From the NCBI GenBank assembly GCA_913051785.1, contig CAJXCK010000017.1, positions 1-33,252 of the forward strand: a stretch of DNA of 33,252 bases, written 5' to 3'. The DNA is from an uncultured Gammaproteobacteria bacterium (GTDB lineage Bacteria > Pseudomonadota > Gammaproteobacteria > Pseudomonadales > Azotimanducaceae). A model generated the notes under the pieces. The model made no database searches and was not told the origin of the DNA. It saw only the letters and a list, made by a program, of their open reading frames with translations. The position numbers and the translations under genes were made by a program. Within the stretch, counting starts at the first letter, position 1, and every line of letters starts with the position of its first letter. This document shows, piece by piece, positions 1 through 8,316 of this stretch.

Positions 1-1
1 A

Positions 2-1057
2 GGACTGATTTCATACAGTGCTTATTTGTGGCACCAGCCGTTGCTCGCTTTTTACAAAAATTTGTTTATTGGCCGGACGGAGAATTCCGTCTTGTTATTG
101 ATTTGCTTTACATCTTTAATCCTTGCCTATGCGAGTTGGCGGTATATTGAGAGGCCTTTCAGGTATCGGTCTCGATTTAGCCGTCTGCGTATTTTTACCT
201 TCTCAGCACTGGGCTGTGCTTTATTTTTAGTAATAGGTGTCAGCTTTTCGCTGAACAGAAGCAAGCTACAAATTGAAAATCCCAATATTGCCGCAAGCTC
301 TATCGCGGTTTACCAGAATGAAATTGACTTAACCTTAATTTCTCATCAGCTTTCTTATGAGTGTTCAGATAAAGCGGTGTTGGCCGAGCATGATTACGGG
401 TGGGGTGAATTAGAGGATGAAAGGCTTTGTTTTCAAAGCAAGCCTGAAGATCAAGTTGATATAGCAATCATGGGAGATAGTCATGCTTTGCACTTGTTTC
501 CTGGATTAGCCGAGGGTTTGGACCAAAATGTGGTTTCTTTATGGAAGCCAGGATGGGTCAGGGGGGCGCCTTTTAGAGAGGAGAATGCAGTTTTCTTCGA
601 TTATCTGGAGAAACCAGAGGGTCCTGAGATAATAGTAATCAGCCTATGGTGGGAGAAGCTTTTTATTCTCTTGGGGCGAGAAGAGTTTGAAATAAAAATC
701 AACGAAACAATCCGCTTAATGTCCTCAAAAAATAAGAAGGTGATTTTGATCGCGGATATCCCGTCTCTCGACTCACAGCCTGGGGCTTGTCTCTATTTGA
801 ATCGACTAGGAACCGAGCCTGTGTGCGGTATCAGTCGGGCGAGATTCGTAGACCAGCGCGATTACCTGGAAATCCTGCAAAAGTTTGAAAGCCTCGAAAA
901 TGTTGAGCTAATAGACAATGTCTCTCTCTTTTGCGACGAGTTGAGTTGCTCGATTTTAGATCAAGGTCATCTGTTGTACTGGGATGACGATCACTTGAAC
1001 GAAAGAGGCTCCCGCTATTTCGCCAGGCATATTATTAGAGAGTCTAAATTTCTTTAA
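2..1057 (+). CDS. Acyltransferase-3 / SGNH O-acyltransferase, C-terminal part (5' truncated by window edge)
   Basis: The open frame continues to the left edge. The codons before the first internal ATG (position 26) read LISYSAYLWHQP, the conserved last-helix motif of acyltransferase family 3, so the gene begins outside the window. What remains is the end of the membrane domain (helix around LLLICFTSLILAYASW, then the ERPFR motif typical of OafB/OatA-like enzymes), one more membrane helix (LGCALFLVIGVSFSL), and a periplasmic SGNH-hydrolase-like domain. That domain has the nucleophile motif GDSHALH and a late DDDHLNERG block matching the DxxH catalytic pair. Such enzymes transfer acetyl or acyl groups to O-antigen, exopolysaccharide or peptidoglycan sugars. 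It converges on the esterase gene with only about a dozen bases between the stops. The acceptor glycan cannot be told from sequence. Confidence 0.87.
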   Translation, partial: GLISYSAYLWHQPLLAFYKNLFIGRTENSVLLLICFTSLILAYASWRYIERPFRYRSRFSRLRIFTFSALGCALFLVIGVSFSLNRSKLQIENPNIAASSIAVYQNEIDLTLISHQLSYECSDKAVLAEHDYGWGELEDERLCFQSKPEDQVDIAIMGDSHALHLFPGLAEGLDQNVVSLWKPGWVRGAPFREENAVFFDYLEKPEGPEIIVISLWWEKLFILLGREEFEIKINETIRLMSSKNKKVILIADIPSLDSQPGACLYLNRLGTEPVCGISRARFVDQRDYLEILQKFESLENVELIDNVSLFCDELSCSILDQGHLLYWDDDHLNERGSRYFARHIIRESKFL

Positions 1058-1069
1058 AACTAGGCTGTC

Positions 1070-2578
1070 TTAGCGTTCCTTTGAGTAAATACTCTCGAAG
1101 AGCTCAAACTTTCGATTCATAAGGCCGACACCTGCCGCAGCTCCGTTTGTGCCCAATTCCACATATGCTTTCCCTTTTTGTGCGTATTTTGGCCAAGTCA
1201 CGGCGCCCTCCAGACTTGGGTCACCGGCTGAGGCAAATTGAACCCAATAGTCGGAAATCTCCTCAGCGAGTTTTCTGTTGATTGGATTATCAAACATTTG
1301 AGCGTGCTGAACATTGTTAAAAGCAAACACAATTTCCGCTGCATGGTAGGCGGCTAATTCATCTCCAAGTGGTCGGTGGGTGAAGTAGTACATAAACGCG
1401 TTCACATTGTGTTTAGCCGATTGTGCAGCCCAGTAGTGCATATTCCAGCCAAAGCCCGAATCTGAGGATAGGTGTAGAAAAGAATCTCTCACTTTGTCTT
1501 TTGGGTAGAGCTCCAGGAACCTGCCTGCATTTTTATCGAACCGTTGCTTTATTCCGGCGACATATTCTTTTTCATTTTTGGGTAACATTCGAAGAGCGCC
1601 AAGCGTGGTCCCTTCTTCTGCGTTGTAACCCAGCAACACCGGCACGCGATTGAATTTTCCTTGCTCGAAGAGCCTATATATTTGGTCAGGGATAAATTGA
1701 CCATCCACAATGCCTCTGTAGGATCTTCCATCATCTGCTGCGAGTATTTCTGACGCGTCAATGTCTCGCATTTGGTCTATCGAGTTTGCTTTCAATATTT
1801 TTTGAAAGCTCATGCCTCTAATTTCTGCAGGTCGTTCTCCCTGTGTTAGTTCAGGAAGTTTTCTAAAGCTGCCTCCGCTTTGGCCAATTGCCCGATGAAA
1901 GAGGCCCGCCGCTTTTGGCGAAGCGACTAGGTGGCTCACACTCCACGAGCCAGCCGATTCGCCGAAAATTGTTACATTGTCTGGATCACCGCCGAAAGCG
2001 GATATATTCGCTTTTACCCAGCGCAACGCCTCGATTTGGTCAGATGTGCCGTAATTTCCGGATGAATTCGCCTCTTTTGATAGTTCAGGATGGGCGAGAT
2101 ACCCAAAAACTCCCAATCTGTAATTGATCGTGACGAGTACGACACCTTTTTTAGCGAGCTCCGTACCATCATAAGTGTTTCCTACTCCGGCTCCTCTCGT
2201 AAGAGCGCCTCCATGTATCCATACCATTACAGGTAGTTTTTCGTCCTTGGGCATTGAAGACCACACATTGAGATGTAGGCAGTCCTCACTAGTCGGGTCA
2301 GATGGTCGAGAAAAGAATGAACCCTCCGGATAGCCTTTTTGCATGCAGGCAGGTCCAAATCGGGTAGCGTCCCGCACGCCCGCCCAGCCGTCCGCGGTTT
2401 CAGCGTAAGTCCAACGTCTGGCGCCTACGGGAGGCTTGGCGAAAGGAATTTGCTTAAATACCGAGACCTCAGCGGATCTGTCAGAAAGCATCCCCAGGAG
2501 TTTCCCTTGGTTGGTCGAGATCTCGATTGAATGCGCAATGGAAGCGCTAGCAAAAGTAAGTAGTAAGAGTATTCTCAT
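1070..2578 (-). CDS. Secreted type-B carboxylesterase (alpha/beta hydrolase)
   Basis: A 502-aa carboxylesterase/para-nitrobenzyl esterase family protein hydrolysing carboxyl esters. I start it at the ATG at 2578 (MRILLLLTFASASIAHS, a good signal peptide) because GAGGG lies about 7 bases upstream. The longer open frame reaching 2785 only adds a proline-rich stretch that is antisense to the next gene. Seen: oxyanion-hole HGG around residues 122-124, the nucleophile elbow GESAG at 206-210 (Ser208), the SEDCLHLNV motif, and YHAAEIVFAF near the catalytic His. Length fits the family. It is probably periplasmic or exported. It diverges from the M64-like lipoprotein gene with a 76-bp gap that must hold both promoters. 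Substrate unknown. Confidence 0.9.
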   Translation of the reverse strand: MRILLLLTFASASIAHSIEISTNQGKLLGMLSDRSAEVSVFKQIPFAKPPVGARRWTYAETADGWAGVRDATRFGPACMQKGYPEGSFFSRPSDPTSEDCLHLNVWSSMPKDEKLPVMVWIHGGALTRGAGVGNTYDGTELAKKGVVLVTINYRLGVFGYLAHPELSKEANSSGNYGTSDQIEALRWVKANISAFGGDPDNVTIFGESAGSWSVSHLVASPKAAGLFHRAIGQSGGSFRKLPELTQGERPAEIRGMSFQKILKANSIDQMRDIDASEILAADDGRSYRGIVDGQFIPDQIYRLFEQGKFNRVPVLLGYNAEEGTTLGALRMLPKNEKEYVAGIKQRFDKNAGRFLELYPKDKVRDSFLHLSSDSGFGWNMHYWAAQSAKHNVNAFMYYFTHRPLGDELAAYHAAEIVFAFNNVQHAQMFDNPINRKLAEEISDYWVQFASAGDPSLEGAVTWPKYAQKGKAYVELGTNGAAAGVGLMNRKFELFESIYSKER

Positions 2579-2654
2579 AAAGTTTTCCCTCTGTGCAGAA
2601 AAATTGTAAAGCTCAGGCATCGAGGCGTCACGATTAAGTTTTGGGGAATTTAAA

Positions 2655-5063
2655 TTGAAAAAATTTTTGCTTGTAGTGTTGAGCGCGCCCCTCGTTTTAG
2701 CAGCCTGCGGTGGTGGTGGGGGAGGTGGGTCAGGAAGCTCGCCTTCTCCTGCACAGTCAGTAAGCGTTAGTCTTAGCATTAGCACTGCAGAGACTTATCT
2801 CAATGATACGGTAGAGCTATCGTGGAGTAGTTCCGGAGGTGGAACTTGTACCGCTTCTGGAGATTGGTCGGGTACTAAATCGAGTAGCGGTACAGAGACA
2901 GTTAGCACCGATGCATCAGGCGACTTCTCATTTACCTTATCCTGCGCGAATTCATCCTCCACCTCAGAGAAAACCGCGAACTTGTCAGTCCTGCCTGAAC
3001 TCAGCATTAGCTATGCAAACCAAAATATTGAGACGAGTGAAGATGAAGCCAAAGACTTTGATATATCGTTGGCGACAACGAATCGACAGCCTACATCTGA
3101 TCTAACCTACAGTATTTCTAAAGAGCCCGAAAATGGCTCGGTAGTGATCTCAAATGGGTTGGCAACCTACACGCCAAACGCGGACTTCTCCGGCTCTGAT
3201 ACTTTGGAAATCACAGTGGAAGCCGAAAATCAGAGTGCGACTTCTCAGGTCAGTATATCGATTTCGAGTGTTAACGATGCGCCAAGCCTTAGCGTGAGTT
3301 TTCCACTCGTATACGTTAGTTCCGAACTCCCGGTGATTGTGTCAGGCAGTACTCTTTCCTTTCCCTATACTGCGACAGATCCAGATAACTCCGGATCTGA
3401 ATTGAGTTACTCGGCGTCAATAGGGGGCGTGAGTGTTCCCGTGACCGAGTCTGGTGAGACACTTGATCTTTCGATCGATAATTCATTTGTTTCCGGATCT
3501 AAGACGATTCAATTTTCTGTTTCAGATGGTGAGGCTGAAGCGAATAGCGTTATCTCTCTGTGGATTACTAAAACCCTAGCTGAATCATCTGATGGACCGA
3601 GGATTAATCAGTTGCTTGGGAATATTGCGGATACCAGTCGGGGATTTAATTACGTCGTTATTCTTGATGGTATCAGCGAAGGGGAAGTGCGAGATGCGGC
3701 TTATGGTGGGTTGCTTTTCTATGTGGGCGAGTTTCTCTCGGATGCAGATAATAGGCGCCAGGCCCTCATTGATTCTTTCTTTAATGTCTATGTTGTTGAT
3801 TTCCCGACTGGAGTGGAGTCCGGACTAGTGGTCGAAAAAGGGTGTGCGGAGGATGATCCCGATCTCTATTGCGCTGAAAAAGCGGCCGATTCGGCTACCG
3901 ATTTCGTTTCAAATCTGGCGACATTATCTGGCGTGAATACGGATTCTATCTCGATTATTACAAGTCTTGATGGCCGAGGAGTGAATCGCGGCAATGTGAA
4001 TGTGCAGCCCTTACTAGGGGCAACAAATGGAAGTTTTGATGGTCCTAATGCAATGCTCAAAACATTGAAGCATGAGTTTGGGCATGCGTTTCAGATACTG
4101 GGTGATCACTACACTGATGATTTCCAGTTAGAGGACGACGACGGTAACAAGCTGGTGGATATGACGAGCGGTATTGAAACGCTAGATTTTTTTAGCGTGG
4201 ACATAACGCTCGAGGACGATGCATATAAGGTTAAGTGGAAGCATCACTACCAGGATCTCGAATCCATCGATGGAGTTGATACCACGGATGACAAGAGCAA
4301 CAGCGCTGTGGGTTACTGGAGCGGCTGCTATTATCATGATAAAGAATGTTTTAGGAGCACGTATAATTCTGTTATGAATCAGGAATATAGCTCGTACACT
4401 GAAAGTTTGGCCTACGATAATAACCGGACTCAATACGACCATACGCAATTCGATAAAGTAGCGGCAGAAGCGTTTTTTCTTGCTGTCCTACAGGAGCAGG
4501 GCATTAACTCTATCAATGCAGAGATTAGCGATGCTGGGGATCTATTAGTCGGACACACCATGCAACTACCTGCCGAACTCTTTGCAATCGATTGGTACAT
4601 TGACGGAACTAGGATCGATAGTTGGGATAGTGTAAGCGCAACAAAGTTGTCGGGTAGCGATTTAGAGGATGAGAATGGCAACACATACATCGAACGCATA
4701 AAAATTCCCAAAGGAGTGGCGGGTACGTTTTCAACTGTTGCCTATCGAGCAAGAGAGCTAAATGCCAACCCGGTTATATCGGTCCCCGATGAGTTGGACG
4801 TGTATGGTGATGTTTACCTCGGAGCTTTTTCATCTCCCGGTGGAGGTTGGATTTGTGCAGAAAACAATACCTCTTGGAGTGAGGTGGGGATTACGTATTG
4901 CCATAGCACGCTTTCGATTCGTCTTGCGGATGGATGGACCTACTCGCCGGATTATGCCTCAAGATCACAGCTTCTTGCCGCGAAGTCGGCCGAAATTTAC
5001 TATTTTTATGAGGATTCGGGACTCGGCTCTCAGTTCTCAATCAACTGGGATTTCTTTCAGTGA
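2655..5063 (+). CDS. M64-like (IgA-peptidase family) metalloprotease lipoprotein with Ig/cadherin-like domains
   Basis: An 802-aa surface or periplasmic lipoprotein. It starts at TTG (2655, MKKFLLVVLSAPLVLAAC) with lipobox LAAC followed by a run of glycines as linker. Residues about 35-110 form an Ig-like repeat, and about 115-205 a cadherin-like repeat (LATYTPNADFSGSDTLEITV, ending VNDAPSL). About 210-305 is a second repeat (TDPDNSGSELSYS). The catalytic part follows: NYVVILDGISEGE, FNVYVVDFPTGVESG, then the zinc motif HEFGH at residues 473-477 followed by ILGDHY, the arrangement seen in peptidase family M64. The C-terminal 200 residues include another Ig-like segment. Its stop overlaps the next gene by 4 bases (GTGA), implying translational coupling. 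The family call rests on motif order; the third zinc ligand was not assigned. The substrate is unknown. Confidence 0.78.
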   Translation: MKKFLLVVLSAPLVLAACGGGGGGGSGSSPSPAQSVSVSLSISTAETYLNDTVELSWSSSGGGTCTASGDWSGTKSSSGTETVSTDASGDFSFTLSCANSSSTSEKTANLSVLPELSISYANQNIETSEDEAKDFDISLATTNRQPTSDLTYSISKEPENGSVVISNGLATYTPNADFSGSDTLEITVEAENQSATSQVSISISSVNDAPSLSVSFPLVYVSSELPVIVSGSTLSFPYTATDPDNSGSELSYSASIGGVSVPVTESGETLDLSIDNSFVSGSKTIQFSVSDGEAEANSVISLWITKTLAESSDGPRINQLLGNIADTSRGFNYVVILDGISEGEVRDAAYGGLLFYVGEFLSDADNRRQALIDSFFNVYVVDFPTGVESGLVVEKGCAEDDPDLYCAEKAADSATDFVSNLATLSGVNTDSISIITSLDGRGVNRGNVNVQPLLGATNGSFDGPNAMLKTLKHEFGHAFQILGDHYTDDFQLEDDDGNKLVDMTSGIETLDFFSVDITLEDDAYKVKWKHHYQDLESIDGVDTTDDKSNSAVGYWSGCYYHDKECFRSTYNSVMNQEYSSYTESLAYDNNRTQYDHTQFDKVAAEAFFLAVLQEQGINSINAEISDAGDLLVGHTMQLPAELFAIDWYIDGTRIDSWDSVSATKLSGSDLEDENGNTYIERIKIPKGVAGTFSTVAYRARELNANPVISVPDELDVYGDVYLGAFSSPGGGWICAENNTSWSEVGITYCHSTLSIRLADGWTYSPDYASRSQLLAAKSAEIYYFYEDSGLGSQFSINWDFFQ

Positions 5064-5569
5064 ATATCATAAGCAAGGTTTTATTATCGATTGTTATGGC
5101 GCTCTTTGCGTCAGTCACTTTTGCTGATGGGGATATCGCTCCTCGTGACGGTATTCTGGTGTCCGTCAAAAAGGATGGCGATATACTCGTCGGCGTTGAT
5201 TCCGATCCAGTCAGGTTGAATCTGAGGGGCGTGAGTTCGAGCCTTGAAAAGCACCTCAAAGAAACAGGCAAAGAGGGCTCAATGTCCTCGATTCAAGTGT
5301 CTGAGCAGTTAAAAAAGTTGCCGGATGGTACGGTGTATTTGTTCGTGCGTGGCGATGGTGGAAGTGTAAAGGGCATTATCCCGATGCGGGAGATACAAAG
5401 CTTCGCATCTCACTCCGAATTTGGTGGCAACAGGAAGTTGTCTCTCTCCGATACCACTCAATACTGGGCAGATCCTAGGATTAGCCTGGAAAATACCACT
5501 GTGTCCCTTAGGCGAAAGACAGCATTCGAAACACAGATGCTAGGGCCAGTCAGAATCTCAATGAGATGA
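5060..5569 (+). CDS. Small secreted protein of unknown function, coupled to the M64-like protease
   Basis: A 169-aa protein starting at GTG inside the GTGA overlap with the preceding protease gene, so the two are probably co-translated. The N-terminus MNIISKVLLSIVMALFASVTFA is a clear Sec signal peptide with an AxA-type cleavage site. The mature part is hydrophilic (DGDIAPRDGILVSVKKDGDILVGV...), has no cysteines, and its C-terminal third is basic. No family is recognised. Its position suggests an accessory, inhibitor or chaperone for the protease, but this is inference only. It converges on the lipoprotein gene at 5598. Confidence 0.72.
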   Translation: MNIISKVLLSIVMALFASVTFADGDIAPRDGILVSVKKDGDILVGVDSDPVRLNLRGVSSSLEKHLKETGKEGSMSSIQVSEQLKKLPDGTVYLFVRGDGGSVKGIIPMREIQSFASHSEFGGNRKLSLSDTTQYWADPRISLENTTVSLRRKTAFETQMLGPVRISMR

Positions 5570-5597
5570 ACTTGGACCGGCATCTTTGGTTGGGACA

Positions 5598-5903
5598 CTA
5601 GTTACACTGGATCATGAGAACTCGATTGTTTTGAGAGTCGTATCGTCCGAATACCTCTTCATCCAAGGTGCCGGCTGATCCCGAAGCGGATTGATCCATA
5701 TTTTTCTCTAGGACCGTATAACCATTTTCCCGACAGATTTCTCCTGCCTTTTCGTAACAATGATCCCAGGTTGCGCCTCTGTCGTCTGAACAGTTAAGCG
5801 TGTAGGCTTTGCCGCCGTCCGGTCCATATACCTCTTTAGTGGTAACGCATCCGGCTAGAAGGGGCAGGGCGACTAGAGAAAAGAAAAGCCCATGTTTGTT
5901 CAC
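5598..5903 (-). CDS. Small cysteine-containing lipoprotein
   Basis: A 101-aa putative outer-membrane lipoprotein. It starts at GTG (5903) with a GGGGTG ribosome-binding site 4-5 bases upstream. The signal peptide ends in lipobox LLAGC at about residue 18. The mature part has LNCSDDRGATWDHCYEKAGEICRENGY and a final CN. The cysteine spacing and the CYEKAGEIC block resemble short uncharacterised proteobacterial lipoproteins; four mature cysteines could form disulfides. It lies downstream of the TonB receptor on the same strand, separated from it by a strong hairpin, so co-transcription is uncertain. No function is assigned. Confidence 0.75.
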   Translation of the reverse strand: MNKHGLFFSLVALPLLAGCVTTKEVYGPDGGKAYTLNCSDDRGATWDHCYEKAGEICRENGYTVLEKNMDQSASGSAGTLDEEVFGRYDSQNNRVLMIQCN

Positions 5904-5920
5904 TGATCACCCCATCAACA

Positions 5921-5944
5921 GCTGCTATGCGTGAGCATAGCAGC
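5921..5944. terminator. Perfect 10-bp hairpin between receptor and lipoprotein genes
   Basis: The inverted arms GCTGCTATGC and GCATAGCAGC enclose the tetraloop GTGA, which is a very stable hairpin. On the + strand it is followed within three bases by five Ts, so it works best as a terminator for rightward transcription. On the minus strand, the direction of the receptor and lipoprotein genes, no T-run follows. There it may act as a weak terminator, an attenuator or an mRNA 3'-end stabiliser for the receptor transcript. Confidence 0.6.
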
Positions 5945-5960
5945 ATGTTTTTGGGTGTTA

Positions 5961-8201
5961 CTAGATGTCGATACTGAATTTCACCCCGAGGTTTCGGCCT
6001 GGAAGAGGCACTTCGTTTTTGACAAACGAACTGTGATTCCTCGCAACCTCGTCCATGAGGTTGTTACCAAAGGCGGTCAAATTCAGAACTAACCCGGAAT
6101 CGAATTGGATCGACTTGTTGGCTCTCAGGTTCAACATTTGGTATCCCTCTGTTGCCGTCTCACCAATCGCTGTATCACTCTGCTTTCCGACATCTTTCAA
6201 AGATAGTCGAACAGAGAGTGTGTCCTCGAGATACGCGATAGAGTAGATGTTCCTTGCAGGTATGATTCTGGGTACATTTCCGCCATCAGAGAATTCGGCG
6301 GTGACAGAATCTCTTCCGTAAGACAATGTTAGGTTGCCTCGAGAAAGATCAAAGGTTTTACCGATCTCTAGTTCATATCCATTAAAGTCGGCATCCTGCT
6401 GAAGCCATTCTGCATGAGGTAGGTCATGTCCGTGGGGATCCGCACTAGCTCCCGCATCCCCGTTATCATGATCGTCATCCTCTTCATCCATAAGATAGAT
6501 ATAGTCCGAGACACTATTGGCATAGAAAGTTAACTCACCAAAAAAACCCTGGTTTTGAAAGTTTAGGGATATATCTACGTTGTTCGATCTCTCCGCATTC
6601 AGACTTGGATTTCCCTCTTCAAATCTTCCTGTCGCTAAGTGAGGGCCATTCATTAGCATCTCTGTGGCGGCGGGAGCGCGTCCTACACTTGCGAACCCCA
6701 GATTAATAGATAGGGTTTCGCTAATATCGCGACTGACACCGACGGCAAAGCTGGTTTCGCTGTCGTCGCGGTCTATGATGTCAATCTCCTCCTCGTGAGG
6801 CTCATCATCGTCGTGAGGCTCTCCATCATGCGGATCTTCTTCGTGAGCCAGCGAGCCTTTCGTGTTAGCCATATCGTGACGTAAGCCCAGGTCAAGGTTA
6901 AATGCTTCGAAGCTCCTGCTTGCAAAATAACCTATTGTATTCTCGGTCCTCTCGGTCGGCCTCATGAAAGCTTCCGCGCCGATAATCGCGATCTCCTCTT
7001 GTGAGGAGTTAAAGCTAATCTTTTGGTTTAGTGCGTCGGTGCTTAGATCGATAGTTGCCCCGAATTCGGTTGAGTCATTTGTGAACACTGTCGGACCTTC
7101 ATCTTCGTGCCCTGCGTGTCCCGCATGTGCTCCTTCTTCCTCCTCATGTTGTTCCGTAAGTTCGTATTCGGAATCTCTGAAGAAATAGTTGATGCCTTTT
7201 AAGATCCCAGCATCAAGAGTAAGAGATCCTTCCAAGTTCACGATATTGAAATCGGTGGTGGAAAAGATTCTTTCATCTTCGTGCTCATCGTGATCATCCC
7301 CATGGTCATCGTCATGGTCACCGTCATGGTCATCGTCGTCATGGTCATCATCCGATGCCGCGTCAGGAGCCTCTTCTTCATCATGCTCTTCTCCGTGAAA
7401 GGGGATGCCATACAAGCTTTCACTGTTGCTATACGATAGTCCGAAATGGCCCCAGTCTTCGTTAAGAGATATGCCGAATCGGCTCTTTGTAGTTGCGAAA
7501 TCCGAATTGTTTACGAAGCCACTTTCTTCGTCGTGTTCGTCTTCTCCTACATGCTCGTCCTCATGGATGATCGCGCCGTCAGGTACGTCATAGTTCTCCA
7601 GATCGCTATCAGAGTATGCTGCGAATAGATTTAAGCCCCCGATGTTCGTCGCTACCGATGCAGTTTGCGCATCTCCCTCGTTAACTGACTGTGTTTCGAG
7701 GCCTAGGGAGATATCAACGCCTTCAACGTCTGTCCTGGCAATCGTTTCATCTACCACATTGACTATTCCGCCGATTACCCCATTGGAGTAAAGCAGAGAG
7801 GCAGGTCCTTTAATAATTTCGACCTGTTGAGCGTGATTAAAATCAACCTCGTTGACGTGGTCGGCGCCCAAGCCAGTGACATCTCTAATGACCATGCCGT
7901 TATTGAGAACTCTTACACGGGTGCCAGACATACCACGTATGATCGGCTGACCCACGGCCGCCCCATAATCTGCGGAAGCAACTCCTAGCAGACCGTCTAC
8001 TGTCTCACCGAGACTCTGCGAGGGATTGCTTGAAAGCTCTGCTTCGCCGATAACGTGAAGTGGATCTGCGATGGTGGAGACTTCGCTCTTCAAAATCGCT
8101 GATTGAACAATGACTTCCTCAATTATTTCATCCGCCGCGGCAGAACGGGCGAGGAAAACGCCGATTAAAACGAAACTAACTAAACCAACTAGCCTATTCA
8201 C
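5961..8201 (-). CDS. znuD: ZnuD-like TonB-dependent outer-membrane zinc receptor with His/Asp/Glu-rich loops
   Basis: A 746-aa outer-membrane receptor. It starts at GTG (8201) with GGAGG 6 bases upstream. Residues 1-23 are a signal peptide (ARSAAA), followed by a TonB-box-like EEVIV at about 28-32. The plug domain spans about 45-155 (RGMSGTRVRVLNNG, VEIIKGPASLLYSNGVIGGIVNVVD, typical of ZnuD-type receptors), and a beta-barrel ends in a C-terminal FSIDI. Five stretches extremely rich in His/Asp/Glu lie at about 213-226, 269-310, 351-368, 453-472 and 572-598, and are probably extracellular metal-capturing loops. A perfect Zur operator overlaps the promoter, which supports zinc as substrate. The gene symbol is by family resemblance. 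Copper or nickel transport is less likely given the Zur site. Confidence 0.9.
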   Translation of the reverse strand: MNRLVGLVSFVLIGVFLARSAAADEIIEEVIVQSAILKSEVSTIADPLHVIGEAELSSNPSQSLGETVDGLLGVASADYGAAVGQPIIRGMSGTRVRVLNNGMVIRDVTGLGADHVNEVDFNHAQQVEIIKGPASLLYSNGVIGGIVNVVDETIARTDVEGVDISLGLETQSVNEGDAQTASVATNIGGLNLFAAYSDSDLENYDVPDGAIIHEDEHVGEDEHDEESGFVNNSDFATTKSRFGISLNEDWGHFGLSYSNSESLYGIPFHGEEHDEEEAPDAASDDDHDDDDHDGDHDDDHGDDHDEHEDERIFSTTDFNIVNLEGSLTLDAGILKGINYFFRDSEYELTEQHEEEEGAHAGHAGHEDEGPTVFTNDSTEFGATIDLSTDALNQKISFNSSQEEIAIIGAEAFMRPTERTENTIGYFASRSFEAFNLDLGLRHDMANTKGSLAHEEDPHDGEPHDDDEPHEEEIDIIDRDDSETSFAVGVSRDISETLSINLGFASVGRAPAATEMLMNGPHLATGRFEEGNPSLNAERSNNVDISLNFQNQGFFGELTFYANSVSDYIYLMDEEDDDHDNGDAGASADPHGHDLPHAEWLQQDADFNGYELEIGKTFDLSRGNLTLSYGRDSVTAEFSDGGNVPRIIPARNIYSIAYLEDTLSVRLSLKDVGKQSDTAIGETATEGYQMLNLRANKSIQFDSGLVLNLTAFGNNLMDEVARNHSSFVKNEVPLPGRNLGVKFSIDI

Positions 8202-8259
8202 TAGATACCTCCGGTTAAAAACTAATACTTAAAGTGGCGGACAGATCCGCTGGGCGAGG

Positions 8260-8289
8260 ATTATACGGTATAATGTTATACTATAACAT
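8260..8289 (-). promoter_or_regulatory. Zur operator overlapping the promoter of the ZnuD-like receptor
   Basis: Positions 8273-8289 read ATGTTATACTATAACAT, a perfect 17-bp palindrome with a single central base. It matches the core of the enterobacterial Zur box (GTTATA-N-TATAAC with flanking AT) at every position. On the minus strand a consensus -10 TATAAT (8265-8260) lies 7 bases downstream, so the operator covers the spacer and the weak -35 region. Zn-Zur bound here would exclude RNA polymerase. The start codon is about 70 bases downstream. Site and promoter are seen in sequence; repression by the Zur encoded at 21758 is inferred. Confidence 0.92.
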
Positions 8290-8316
8290 CTCTTTTCGGT
8301 GGGCGGCTGTCTGGCC

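Noticed and set aside
1968-1984. GTTACATTGT resembling a Zur half-site
   Set aside because: Internal to the esterase coding region, with no palindromic partner.
2579-2785. N-terminal extension of the esterase frame (proline-rich)
   Set aside because: It is antisense to the lipobox and glycine linker of the divergent lipoprotein; the signal peptide and ribosome-binding site place the start at 2578.
7270-7400. Possible CRISPR-like or microsatellite array
   Set aside because: Irregular triplet-rich coding sequence in frame with the receptor; no regular repeats and spacers.
7238-7628. Antisense and shadow frames over the receptor's His-rich loop
   Set aside because: Low-complexity translation (Met/Thr repeats) of the same GAT/CAT stretch, fully inside a strongly supported gene.
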